Assembly: GCA_902803185.1 (NCBI GenBank) | Contig: CADCOV010000088.1 | Location: 1 to 8,042 of the forward strand | Direction of reading: 5' to 3' | From: an uncultured Eubacteriales bacterium | GTDB lineage: Bacteria > Bacillota > Clostridia > Peptostreptococcales > Anaerovoracaceae | Length of the DNA stretch: 8,042 bases | In this document: one piece after another, positions 1 through 6,701 of the stretch | How the letters are laid out: each line of letters starts with the position of its first letter | Numbering within the stretch: position 1 is the first letter of the stretch | Position numbers and translations under genes: made by a program | Notes under the pieces: model-generated | Told to the model about the DNA's origin: nothing | Database searches by the model: none | The model's input: only the letters and a program-made list of their open reading frames with translations

Positions 1-162
1 CAGGCGGATCCATTCCCAGACCACCCCCGGAGAGCCGACCTGGGAATAGAAAACGCCATTTTTCAGGAATCTGGGAATGAAAGCAGGCGGATCCATTCCC
101 AGACCACCCCCGGAGAGCCGACCTGGAAATAGAAAACGCCGTTTTTCAGGAATCTGGGAATG
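1..162. repeat. 83-base tandem direct repeat, two copies, with inverted-repeat arms
   Basis: Bases 1-79 recur at 84-162 with only two mismatches (44 G against 127 A, and 58 A against 141 G), so the period is 83 bases. Each copy is bounded by a perfect 10-base inverted repeat, CATTCCCAGA and TCTGGGAATG, at 11-20 with 70-79 and at 94-103 with 153-162. Copy 1 also has an internal CTGGGAAT (40-47) that can pair with 12-19. The matching site in copy 2 is mutated to CTGGAAAT, so only the outer pairing survives there intact. The period is not a multiple of three and I see no supported gene. The first base of the window is in phase with a unit start, so more copies may lie to the left. Function is unknown; an intergenic palindromic (REP-like) or non-autonomous mobile element is possible. 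Confidence 0.9.
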
Positions 163-197
163 GCGCCGGCCGGCGCGGCCATCCCCGCCCCTCCATC

Positions 198-225
198 ACA
201 AAAGGAGCCCTGCGAAGGGCTCCTT
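198..225 (-). terminator. Intrinsic terminator after fbp
   Basis: On the minus strand, 15 bases after the fbp stop codon, a perfect 10-base stem AAGGAGCCCT / AGGGCTCCTT (202-211 with 216-225) closes a TCGC loop. A short T run (TTTT, 200-203) overlaps the end of the stem and is followed by GTGATGG. The run is short, so termination may be incomplete. On the plus strand no T run follows the stem, so it looks unidirectional. Confidence 0.85.
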
Positions 226-240
226 CCGAATCACACATTC

Positions 241-2202
241 CTATTTCCTTGCGGCCTTGCGTTCTTTGATCACGCCGCCCCGGTAGGCTTCCACCAGCGC
301 CTTCACGTTCTCCGACTGGCGGAGGAGCTCCGCGCCCTGGTCCGTGTCCACGATCAGCATGCGGCTCGGCAGGGTCTCCACCGTCTTCACGATCGGGTTG
401 AAGAACTCCTGGGTGCCGTCCGGCTTCAGCGGGCTGTACGGCTTGTGCTCCGCCAGCGCCATGAAGCGGGAGTTGAAGATGAAGGTGTAGCCGGCGATGC
501 CGGTCTGCTTCTGGTAGGCTTTGGAGATGCCGCCGTCGATGACGTACAGCAGGCCGCCGCCCTTGATCGGGCTCTCGCCTTCTTTGATCTTGACCGGCAC
601 GTGGCCGTTCAGGATCTTGGAGCGGGTCGGGTCCAGGCCGAATTCCCGGAGGATCTTCTCGCACGGCTCCCGGTGGCGGATCAGCTCGTAGTACGGGCGG
701 GTCGGCTCCTTGTGGGAGGCTTTGTCGGCGATGAAGAGCCGCTCGAAGGTGGTCATCTTGGCCTTGCCGAAGAGCGGGGAATCCTTGGCCAGCCACAGGT
801 ACCACATCAGGTCTCCCGGCTTGCCGTAAGGCGCGATGGTCTTAGGCGAGAAGTAGGAGGCCCGGACCATGCGGTCCAGGTGGTCCATCAGCTGCTTGCC
901 CTTGTAGGCGCCGCCGTAGATGTCTACCGGCAAGAACTCGCCGTTTTCGTCCATCGGGATGCAGCCGTGGTAGAGCAGGTTGCCGTTGACCTTCTTGTAG
1001 AGGGCGCCGTTGCTGAACATGAAGCGGATGTGCCTCTGCAGGCGCTCCGAGTTCACGATGGAGGCCTCCAGGGAATTCATGACCGCGATCTCGTCCTCGG
1101 AGAGGGCGTACGGGTCCATCGGGTTCAGGGTCGGGAAGTTGGTGTCGCAGAGCTCCCACTCCTTGCCGTCGATGACGACGGTCCCCTTCTCCAGGTCCAT
1201 CTTGTCCAGGATCAGCCGGTTGTCCAGGCCGAATTCCGGGTGGGCTTTGATCAGCTGGCCCTCCAGCTTGAACTGGATGATGGCGATGGCCTTGTGCATC
1301 ATCGCCGCCAGCTGGGCGTCCACCGGGTCGTATTCGCTCTGGTCCAGGATGTGCGGCTGGAACTTGATGCACGGGTCGTTGGCGTAGACCTCGGAGGCGA
1401 AGGTGGTGAGGCGGCGCAGGTTGATGCCGTAGCCCACCTCCAGCATGTCGAAGTTATTGTAGCTGACGTTCATCCGGATGATGTTGGCGATGCAGGCCCA
1501 GTTGCCCGCCGCCGCGCCCATCCAGACGATGTCGTGGTTGCCCCACTGGATGTCCACGTCGTGGAAGTTCATCAGGTAGTCGAAGATCGAATCCGGGTGG
1601 GCGCCACGGTCGAAGATGTCGCCGATGATGTGGAGCTGGTCCACCGCCAGGCGGCTGATGGAGTCCGCCATCTCGCAGATGAAGATCTCCCCGTAGCCGG
1701 AGTCGACGACGGTGTTGATGATCTGGCTGTAGTAGTAGGCGTGGTTCTCTTCGTCGTCGGCGTGCAGGAGCTCGTCCATGGCGTAGTCCAGGTACTGCGG
1801 CAGGCGGCTCCTGACCCGGGAACGGGTGTACTTGGTGGAGACGGACTTGCAGACCGTCACCAGCCGGTAGATCACCGTGACGCACCACTGGCTGAAGTTC
1901 TCCTCACTGGCTTTGCGGCGCCGGATCTCCGCCTGCGGATTGTAGATCAAAGCCGCCAGGTCGTCCCGGTCATCCTCGCTGAGGATGCCGCCGTAGATCT
2001 CGTCGATCTTGGTCTTCACCGTGCCGGAGGCGCTTTTGATCATGTGGATGAAGGCCTCGTGTTCGCCGTGGAGGTCGCTCAGAAAGTATTCGGTGCCCTT
2101 CGGGAGCGCCAGGATGGCCTTCAGGTTGATATACTCCGCGGCGGCGGACAGCTCGTTCGGAAAACGGTCCGCCAGCAGTTCCAGATACTTAAGGTCAGGC
2201 AT
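241..2202 (-). CDS. fbp: Class III fructose-1,6-bisphosphatase
   Basis: Probable cytosolic gluconeogenic enzyme that hydrolyses fructose 1,6-bisphosphate to fructose 6-phosphate and phosphate. The 653-residue product is close to the length of Bacillus subtilis Fbp (about 670). It has the metallophosphatase pattern of the class III family: SDLHGE at 42-47, GDIFDRG at 194-200, GNHD at 221-224, LLYHG near 409-413 and NGHVPV at 532-537. The Asp, His and Asn residues of these motifs are the expected metal ligands, usually manganese in this family. The ATG at 2202 follows AAGGGG with about 7 bases spacing. It is the last gene of the leftward run, 64 bases after murA behind possible attenuator hairpins, and ends at a strong terminator. 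It contains no in-frame TTA, CTA or TCA codon, which leaves a long in-register open frame on the opposite strand. Family assignment is secure; regulation is inferred. Confidence 0.96.
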   Translation of the reverse strand: MPDLKYLELLADRFPNELSAAAEYINLKAILALPKGTEYFLSDLHGEHEAFIHMIKSASGTVKTKIDEIYGGILSEDDRDDLAALIYNPQAEIRRRKASEENFSQWCVTVIYRLVTVCKSVSTKYTRSRVRSRLPQYLDYAMDELLHADDEENHAYYYSQIINTVVDSGYGEIFICEMADSISRLAVDQLHIIGDIFDRGAHPDSIFDYLMNFHDVDIQWGNHDIVWMGAAAGNWACIANIIRMNVSYNNFDMLEVGYGINLRRLTTFASEVYANDPCIKFQPHILDQSEYDPVDAQLAAMMHKAIAIIQFKLEGQLIKAHPEFGLDNRLILDKMDLEKGTVVIDGKEWELCDTNFPTLNPMDPYALSEDEIAVMNSLEASIVNSERLQRHIRFMFSNGALYKKVNGNLLYHGCIPMDENGEFLPVDIYGGAYKGKQLMDHLDRMVRASYFSPKTIAPYGKPGDLMWYLWLAKDSPLFGKAKMTTFERLFIADKASHKEPTRPYYELIRHREPCEKILREFGLDPTRSKILNGHVPVKIKEGESPIKGGGLLYVIDGGISKAYQKQTGIAGYTFIFNSRFMALAEHKPYSPLKPDGTQEFFNPIVKTVETLPSRMLIVDTDQGAELLRQSENVKALVEAYRGGVIKERKAARK

Positions 2203-2232
2203 GTCTGTTCCCCTTTTCTCTTACGGTCCCGG

Positions 2233-2268
2233 TAAAATCGGAGACGGTCTCTCCGAAGGAAGACCGTC
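2233..2268 (-). promoter_or_regulatory. Competing hairpins between murA and fbp (attenuator-like)
   Basis: On the minus strand, hairpin A pairs GACGGTCT with AGACCGTC (8 bases, plus-strand 2261-2268 with 2243-2250) and includes the last bases of the murA stop region. Hairpin B pairs TCGGAGA with TCTCCGA around a GACCG loop (2238-2256) and is followed directly by TTTT (2234-2237), like a weak intrinsic terminator. A and B share bases and cannot form together. The 5' arm of A (ACGGTC, 2262-2267) can instead pair with GACCGT at 2223-2228, enclosing B. This arrangement could give partial termination or control of fbp read-through. The pairings are visible; the regulatory role is inference, and a simple weak terminator is an alternative. 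Confidence 0.45.
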
Positions 2269-3532
2269 ATTCTTCGATGCGCAATATATTGGCGCCGAGA
2301 GCGCGGAACTTCTCGATGAAGTCCTCGTAGCCCCTCTCGACGTGGTATATTTCTCCGATCTCGGTGGTGCCGGTGGCGACCAGGCCTGCCAGCACCATGG
2401 CGGCGCCGGCTCTCAGGTCCGTGGCGATCACCTTGGCCCCTTCCAGCTTCTTGGCGCCCTGGATCATGGCTTTGTTGCCGCTGGTCCTGATGTTGGCGCC
2501 CATCCGGTTCAGCTCCGCCACGTGCATGAAGCGGTTCTCGAACACCGTCTCGATGACGTTGCTGGAACCCTCCACCGTGGTCAGGAAAGCCATGAACGGG
2601 GACTGGATGTCCGTCGGGAAGCCCGGGTACGGCAGGGTCTTGATGTCCGTAGCGACGAGGCGGCGGTCCATCGCGTTGACGTACAGCCCCTCCTCCGCCA
2701 GTTCCACCTGCACGCCGCACTCACGCAGTTTCGCGGTGATCGGCTTGACGTGGTCCGGCACGATGTTTTTGATCAAAACCTCGCCCCTCGTGATGGCGGC
2801 AGCCAGCATGAAGGTGCCGGTCTCGATCCGGTCAGGGATGACCGTGTGGGAGGCGCCGCGGAGGGACGGGACGCCCTCGATCTTGATGGTGTCCGTTCCC
2901 GCGCCCTTGATGCTGGCGCCCATCTTGTTCAAAAAGTTGGCGAGATCGACGATTTCAGGCTCCTCAGCGGCATTCTCGATATAGGTCGTGCCCTTCGCCA
3001 GGACCGCAGCCGTCATGATGTTCTCCGTCGCGCCGACGCTCGGGAAGTCCAGATAGATCGAGGCGCCGACGAGGCCCTTTTCCCCTACCTTCGCCTCTAT
3101 GTAGTTGTCCTTCTGGATGACCTCCGCGCCCAACGCCTCAAACCCCTTGAGGTGCAGGTCGATCGGCCGCGCGCCGATGGTGCAGCCGCCCGGCATGTAG
3201 ACCTTCGCGTAGCCCTTGCGGCCGAGCAGAGGTCCCATGACCAGGAAGGATGCCCGCATCCTGCTGGTGAGGTTGTAGTCCGCTTCGCACCGGCAGAGCC
3301 CTCCCATGTCGATCTCCAGGACGCCGTCTTCGACCTGCGTGACGCTTCCGCCCAGGGAGTTCAGGATCCGGGTCATGACCTTGACGTCGAGCAGCTTAGG
3401 GACGTCTTTGATCTTGCACTTGTTCTCGGTGCAGATGGCTGCAGCCATCAGCGGCAGCACCGCGTTCTTCGCTCCGCTGATATGGACTTCGCCCTGCAGC
3501 GGGCCGCTGTTTTGCACTAGAAATTTTGCCAC
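2267..3532 (-). CDS. murA: UDP-N-acetylglucosamine 1-carboxyvinyltransferase
   Basis: Transfers enolpyruvate from phosphoenolpyruvate to UDP-GlcNAc, the first committed step of peptidoglycan synthesis in the cytosol. The 421-residue product has the full family length. It shows the early substrate-binding SGAKNAVLP (19-27, Lys22-Asn23), the catalytic loop PGGCTIGARP (114-123) with Cys117, the DFPSVGATEN segment (162-171), PGFPTD (303-308) with Asp308 as the likely general base, and the late ERGYEDF (399-405). The active-site Cys is present, so the usual fosfomycin target residue is kept (no Cys-to-Asp form). The start is GTG at 3532, preceded by GGAGGAG; no closer ATG fits the family N-terminus. 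It begins 12 bases after the AbrB-family gene. Many Firmicutes carry two MurA paralogues; which one this is cannot be decided here. Confidence 0.96.
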   Translation of the reverse strand: MAKFLVQNSGPLQGEVHISGAKNAVLPLMAAAICTENKCKIKDVPKLLDVKVMTRILNSLGGSVTQVEDGVLEIDMGGLCRCEADYNLTSRMRASFLVMGPLLGRKGYAKVYMPGGCTIGARPIDLHLKGFEALGAEVIQKDNYIEAKVGEKGLVGASIYLDFPSVGATENIMTAAVLAKGTTYIENAAEEPEIVDLANFLNKMGASIKGAGTDTIKIEGVPSLRGASHTVIPDRIETGTFMLAAAITRGEVLIKNIVPDHVKPITAKLRECGVQVELAEEGLYVNAMDRRLVATDIKTLPYPGFPTDIQSPFMAFLTTVEGSSNVIETVFENRFMHVAELNRMGANIRTSGNKAMIQGAKKLEGAKVIATDLRAGAAMVLAGLVATGTTEIGEIYHVERGYEDFIEKFRALGANILRIEE

Positions 3533-3544
3533 GATCTCCTCCGA

Positions 3545-3787
3545 TCAGAGTTTTTTCATTTCGTTGATGCAGTTCATGCACACGTTCTTGCCGTGGATCT
3601 GCACCACATCCTCCGCGCTTCCGCAGAACACGCAGGCTGGTTCATACTTCTTCAGCATGATGTACTCGTCTTTCACGAAGACTTCCAACGAATCATCCGT
3701 ATTGATGTTCAGATTTCTTCTGAGCTCGATAGGGATAACCACCCTCCCCAGAGCGTCCACAGGCCTAACGATCCCCGTTGCCTTCAT
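3545..3787 (-). CDS. AbrB/SpoVT-type transcription regulator with a Cys4 C-terminal tail
   Basis: The 80-residue protein has an N-terminal swapped-hairpin AbrB-type DNA-binding domain (about 1-48), with the hallmark GIVRPVDALGRVVIPIELRR (5-24). This closely matches the start of Bacillus AbrB, a regulator of transition-state genes. The C-terminal part differs from Bacillus AbrB: CVFC at 52-55 and CMNC at 70-73 form two CxxC knuckles likely to bind zinc. The ATG at 3787 follows AGGAGG with 6 bases spacing. It lies 26 bases after the small membrane protein gene and 12 before murA. Its place at the end of a tmk-holB-ricT-trmN6 run matches the position of abrB in B. subtilis. DNA binding as a multimer is expected from the family; target genes cannot be inferred. 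I leave the symbol blank because the C-terminal half is unlike classical AbrB. Confidence 0.9.
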   Translation of the reverse strand: MKATGIVRPVDALGRVVIPIELRRNLNINTDDSLEVFVKDEYIMLKKYEPACVFCGSAEDVVQIHGKNVCMNCINEMKKL

Positions 3788-3813
3788 CCCAATCCTCCTT
3801 TCGACTACTACCC

Positions 3814-4134
3814 TTATTTATTCTTTATGATCGAAATGAGAGAGGTGAAAGACTTCGCTACGCTGGACAATGATGCAATCGTGTTTTCTTCCCCTTTCGC
3901 CGCGCTGGCGAAGCTGACGACAGCCTTGGTCAGGTCGTCGACCACCGGCTTCGTCTCTTCCGCCTTCTCATGTACGATTCCCGTTACTGTAGATGCGTCA
4001 TCCAGGATACCGTTCAGCTTCTTCACGGACTTGATCGCGTTGGCGACCAGCACAGAAAGGAAGATCAGCAGAACGACTGCCGCGATGATCAGCAAACCGA
4101 TAAGTAGATCCTTGATGTCGAGTGTGACTTGCAT
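3814..4134 (-). CDS. Small DUF948-like membrane protein
   Basis: The 106-residue product has one hydrophobic membrane segment (about 10-33, rich in Leu, Ile and Val). A probable cytoplasmic helical region follows, with a charged stretch (34-68) and an Ala/Ser-rich tail ending in IIKNK. This layout, one N-terminal anchor plus a coiled helical domain, resembles DUF948 proteins such as Bacillus YtxG, but the match is by general shape and I cannot confirm it. I place the start at the ATG at 4134 because AAGGAGG sits 6 bases before it. The upstream in-frame ATG at 4152 would put that ribosome binding site inside the gene and has none of its own. It lies 19 bases after the methyltransferase gene, so it is probably co-transcribed. 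Function is unknown. Confidence 0.8.
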   Translation of the reverse strand: MQVTLDIKDLLIGLLIIAAVVLLIFLSVLVANAIKSVKKLNGILDDASTVTGIVHEKAEETKPVVDDLTKAVVSFASAAKGEENTIASLSSVAKSFTSLISIIKNK

Positions 4135-4140
4135 AGTTCT

Positions 4141-4147
4141 CCTCCTT
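4141..4147 (-). promoter_or_regulatory. Shine-Dalgarno site that fixes the DUF948-like start
   Basis: AAGGAGG on the minus strand lies 6 bases before the ATG at 4134. It excludes the in-frame upstream ATG at 4150-4152, which overlaps this site and would add six residues (MLRRRT). Confidence 0.85.
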
Positions 4148-4153
4148 AGCATC

Positions 4154-4909
4154 TCAATATGATTTCGTCCCGTAGGCCTGCAGCATCTCCGGCGTGAAGG
4201 TGCCGTCCTCTCTGCGCACCGCGATGGGGTCTAAAAATCTCAGCTCGCGGCTGCCGTACTTGACGCAGTGTAACAATAGGATATTCGGTTTTTCTCCCGG
4301 CTTCCCGCTGACGAAGCGCATCTCCTTCGGTTCCAGAGAGAGCCGCCGGCAGTGCTCGCAGAGGTCCACAAGCCTGGCAGGCCGGTGCACGATGTACAGG
4401 TGCCCCCGGTCCCGGAGCAGGTATTTCGCCGCCTCGAGGAAATCGCCGAGGCTCCCCAGCACCTCGTGGCGGGCGATCGTCTTCGCCTCCGCCGCGCCGG
4501 TCAGCCCCCGTGCCCCCTCGGTGTAGGGCGGGTTCATGGTGACGAGGTCAAAGCTTCCCTTGAGGGCGGCCAGAGCCGGATCCCCGTCCCTTCGGACGTC
4601 CCTGACGTTTCCCGTCAGGATCCCGATCCTCTCCTCCAGGCCGTTCAGCCGGACGCTCTCCCGCGCCAGGGCCGCCGCCTCCTCCTGGACCTCCAGCCCC
4701 CGGATGTGCCGGGACGGCGTCCTCGCCGCCAGGATCAAAGGCACGATCCCGTTGCCGCAGCCCAGGTCCATCACCCGGGTGTCCTCCCGGACCCTTCCCC
4801 GGGCCGCCATGTCCGCCAGCAGGACGGCGTCCGTCCCGTAGCAGAAGGCTGACGGATCCTGCAGGATCCGGATCCCGGCGAAGCCGGTATCATCGGTCCG
4901 CACGCTCAT
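4154..4909 (-). CDS. trmN6: tRNA1(Val) (adenine(37)-N6)-methyltransferase-like protein (TrmN6/YabB family)
   Basis: The 251-residue product is a class I S-adenosylmethionine-dependent methyltransferase. Visible features are a family-typical N-terminal YGTDAVLLA (24-32), the SAM-binding motif I VMDLGCGNG (46-54), the acidic GLEVQ (71-75) ending motif II, and the catalytic NPPY (126-129) of N6-adenine methyltransferases. IARHEV (145-150) is also typical of the group. In Escherichia coli the relative TrmN6 modifies A37 of tRNA1(Val); the exact tRNA target in this organism is inferred. The ATG at 4909 overlaps the ricT stop codon as ATGA, which suggests translational coupling. Longer in-frame starts run back through ricT in another frame and are not credible. 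YabB occupies a nearby position in B. subtilis, which supports the call. Confidence 0.9.
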   Translation of the reverse strand: MSVRTDDTGFAGIRILQDPSAFCYGTDAVLLADMAARGRVREDTRVMDLGCGNGIVPLILAARTPSRHIRGLEVQEEAAALARESVRLNGLEERIGILTGNVRDVRRDGDPALAALKGSFDLVTMNPPYTEGARGLTGAAEAKTIARHEVLGSLGDFLEAAKYLLRDRGHLYIVHRPARLVDLCEHCRRLSLEPKEMRFVSGKPGEKPNILLLHCVKYGSRELRFLDPIAVRREDGTFTPEMLQAYGTKSY

Positions 4910-5859
4910 TCCTTGATGAGGGCGGCCAGCTCTTCCTTGTATTCGGAATCCACCTCGTTCAGGACCTCGGCGTCGCCCCTGCGGCCCTGTCCCTGCTTCT
5001 GCTGGCCCTTTTTCTTCTTCGGGTTCAGCCGCTTCACATCGTCCCGGTCGTAGGTGTAGATGTCCGCCGACAGCTTCTCGCTGCCGTCCTCCTCCTTCTC
5101 GCCGGTGAAGAGCCGGACCCGGATCTTCCCCTGCAGGAGGTTGGTGTCGATGACCTTGCCGTTGCCGTCCGGGGTCTGCACCCGCTCGCCGCCGTCCGGC
5201 ATGCCCTTGCGCAGCTCCACATAGACGTCGTTCTCGTACTTCAGACAGCACATCAGCCTGCCGCAGATCCCGCTGATCTTCGCCGGGTTCAGGGACAGGT
5301 TCTGGGTCTTGGCCATTTTGATGGAGACCGGCTGGAAATCGCTCATCCAGGAGGCGCAGCAGAACGCCTTGCCGCACGGGCCGCAGCCGCCGATCATCTT
5401 GGCCTCGTCCCTGACGCCGATCTGCCTGAGCTCGATCCGCATCCGGAAGACGCTGGCCAGGTCCTTGACCAGGTCCCTGAAGTCCACGCGGCCGTCCGCC
5501 GTGAAGTAGAAGACGATCTTGTTGTTGTCAAAGGTGTATTCCACATCGATCAGCTTCATGTCCAGCTTATGCTTGTCGATCTTCTCCTGACAAAGCCGCA
5601 TGGCCTCTGACCGCTTGTTCTCGTTCTCTTCTTTTTTCCGGATGTCCGCCTCCGTCGCGATCCTGACCACCTTCTTCAGCGGCTTGACCACGTCCATCTC
5701 TTTGACCTCCGTCGGCGGCATGGAGACGGTGCCGAACTCCAGGCCTCTGGCGGTCTCGACGATGACGCCGGTGCCGGCCTTGAGGTCGGTGTGCTTGCCC
5801 GGATCGAAATAATATACTTTACCGGTGTTGCGGAATCTCACTCCGGTGACTGTGATCAT
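4906..5859 (-). CDS. ricT: PSP1-domain protein RicT (YaaT, stage 0 sporulation family)
   Basis: The 317-residue product has the PSP1 domain over its middle. In B. subtilis RicT works with RicA and RicF in a complex that carries iron-sulfur clusters, acts with RNase Y in mRNA processing and affects sporulation and competence. The conserved cysteines are here: CGPCGKAFCC (159-168) and CGRLMCC (199-205), plus Cys90. RicA and RicF are not in this window. The C-terminus carries a basic, low-complexity stretch (281-294, rich in Lys, Gln and Gly) and then an acidic end. The ATG at 5859 follows GGAGG with 9 bases spacing; this site lies in the last codons of holB. An open frame extends upstream through holB, but only this start fits the family. 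The holB-ricT-trmN6 order is as in Bacillus. Whether this organism sporulates cannot be judged here. Confidence 0.94.
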   Translation of the reverse strand: MITVTGVRFRNTGKVYYFDPGKHTDLKAGTGVIVETARGLEFGTVSMPPTEVKEMDVVKPLKKVVRIATEADIRKKEENENKRSEAMRLCQEKIDKHKLDMKLIDVEYTFDNNKIVFYFTADGRVDFRDLVKDLASVFRMRIELRQIGVRDEAKMIGGCGPCGKAFCCASWMSDFQPVSIKMAKTQNLSLNPAKISGICGRLMCCLKYENDVYVELRKGMPDGGERVQTPDGNGKVIDTNLLQGKIRVRLFTGEKEEDGSEKLSADIYTYDRDDVKRLNPKKKKGQQKQGQGRRGDAEVLNEVDSEYKEELAALIKE

Positions 5860-5864
5860 GTTCG

Positions 5865-6692
5865 TTATCCTCCGATTTTCAGAAGAAGGTTCCTCACGGC
5901 GTATACGTGTCTGACGTTTCTCAGGATGTCCCGCCGCGCTTCTTCTATGTAGCCGACGCAGGCCAGCGCCTTGGATCTGTCCATCAAAGGCGCGTTGCCC
6001 TCCAGCATGATCTCCCGCATCAGTCGCTCCTCCGCGTCCAGGAACGCCAGTGCGGCGTCCCGGTCCTTGATCTGCCGGTCCAGCTTGTTCTTGATCTCGT
6101 AAAAATAGGCGCCGGAGACCGCCATCTCGGTCAGTTCCTCCGCCAGTTCTCTGTATTTCTTTTCTTTCGGGGTCTCGGCCGCCGCCTCTCCGCCGATGCG
6201 GATCTTGACGCAGCGGGACCGGATGGTCGGCAGCAGGTTCTCGCTGTTCTCCGACAGGAGCAGGATCACCGTGCCCGGCAGCGGTTCCTCCAGGGTCTTG
6301 AGGAGCCGGTTCTGGGCCCAGTCCGTGAGAGTGTCCACGTCCTCGACGATGGCGATGTTCCGCTTGCCCCGGCCCGCAGGCAGGTTCAGAAGGTCCTTCT
6401 GCAGCTGCTGGATGACCGTGTCCCTGAGAGACGCGCGGTTCTCCTCCTTGCGGAAGTGGTAGAGGTCGTCGTAGCTGCCGTGGGCTACCTGGCGGCAGGT
6501 CGGACAGACGCCGCAGCCCACCCCCGGCTTCTCCGGACACAGGATCGCCGCCGCGAACCCTTCGGCAAAGCCGACCTTATCGGACAGCGCGTCCCCCTCT
6601 ATGATGTAGGCGTGGCTCAGCCGGTCGCCGCGGATCGCTTCTCCCAGCCGCTCGGCCGTCCTGCCTGAGTTTCTGAACGTTTCCAGCGCCAT
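5865..6692 (-). CDS. holB: DNA polymerase III, delta' subunit
   Basis: A clamp-loader subunit of the replicative polymerase, acting with DnaX and the delta subunit to load the sliding clamp. The 275-residue product starts with an AAA+ fold: LSHAYIIEG (25-33), the zinc-binding cysteines C52, C60, C63 and C66, IAIVEDVDTLT (113-123) in the Walker B region, LEEP (134-137) and the RSRC box (158-161) seen in clamp-loader subunits. The P-loop position reads GDALSDKV (33-40) instead of GxxGxGKT, so ATP binding is unlikely, as known for delta' of E. coli. At 275 residues it is shorter than E. coli delta' (334). The ATG at 6692 follows AGGGAG, 9 bases after the tmk stop. Only 5 bases separate its stop from ricT. 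tmk and holB are often adjacent or close in bacteria. Confidence 0.94.
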   Translation of the reverse strand: MALETFRNSGRTAERLGEAIRGDRLSHAYIIEGDALSDKVGFAEGFAAAILCPEKPGVGCGVCPTCRQVAHGSYDDLYHFRKEENRASLRDTVIQQLQKDLLNLPAGRGKRNIAIVEDVDTLTDWAQNRLLKTLEEPLPGTVILLLSENSENLLPTIRSRCVKIRIGGEAAAETPKEKKYRELAEELTEMAVSGAYFYEIKNKLDRQIKDRDAALAFLDAEERLMREIMLEGNAPLMDRSKALACVGYIEEARRDILRNVRHVYAVRNLLLKIGG

Positions 6693-6701
6693 AGCCGCTC
6701 C

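Noticed and set aside
77..286. 69-codon plus-strand open frame starting in the tandem repeat
   Set aside because: It runs through repeat unit 2, the fbp terminator and the end of fbp, has no ribosome binding site, and the 83-base period would shift the frame between copies.
160..2235. 691-codon open frame on the plus strand covering all of fbp
   Set aside because: It is the in-register antisense of fbp, rich in Val, Asp, Leu, His and Ala as expected from reversed GC-rich codons, with no recognisable domain. The minus-strand gene has clear family motifs and a terminator.
2009..3520. 503-codon open frame on the plus strand over murA
   Set aside because: In-register antisense of murA with the same biased composition. 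It has no family motif, and its stop is simply the reverse of a CTA codon in murA.
3788..3840. Possible promoter before the AbrB-type gene (AT-rich stretch AATAAATAAGG)
   Set aside because: There is no convincing -10 and -35 pair at proper spacing; the AT-rich stretch is the end of the small membrane gene.
4854..4869. Perfect 16-base palindrome GGATCCTGCAGGATCC, resembling a cloning linker or operator
   Set aside because: It encodes part of the conserved N-terminal RILQDPSAF region of the methyltransferase, just before YGTDAVLLA, in frame and at the expected place. Coincidence with codon use is the simpler explanation.
5034..5377. Upstream extension of the methyltransferase frame into ricT
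   Set aside because: The added residues are ricT read in another frame. The ATGA overlap at 4906-4909 and the family N-terminus support the start at 4909.
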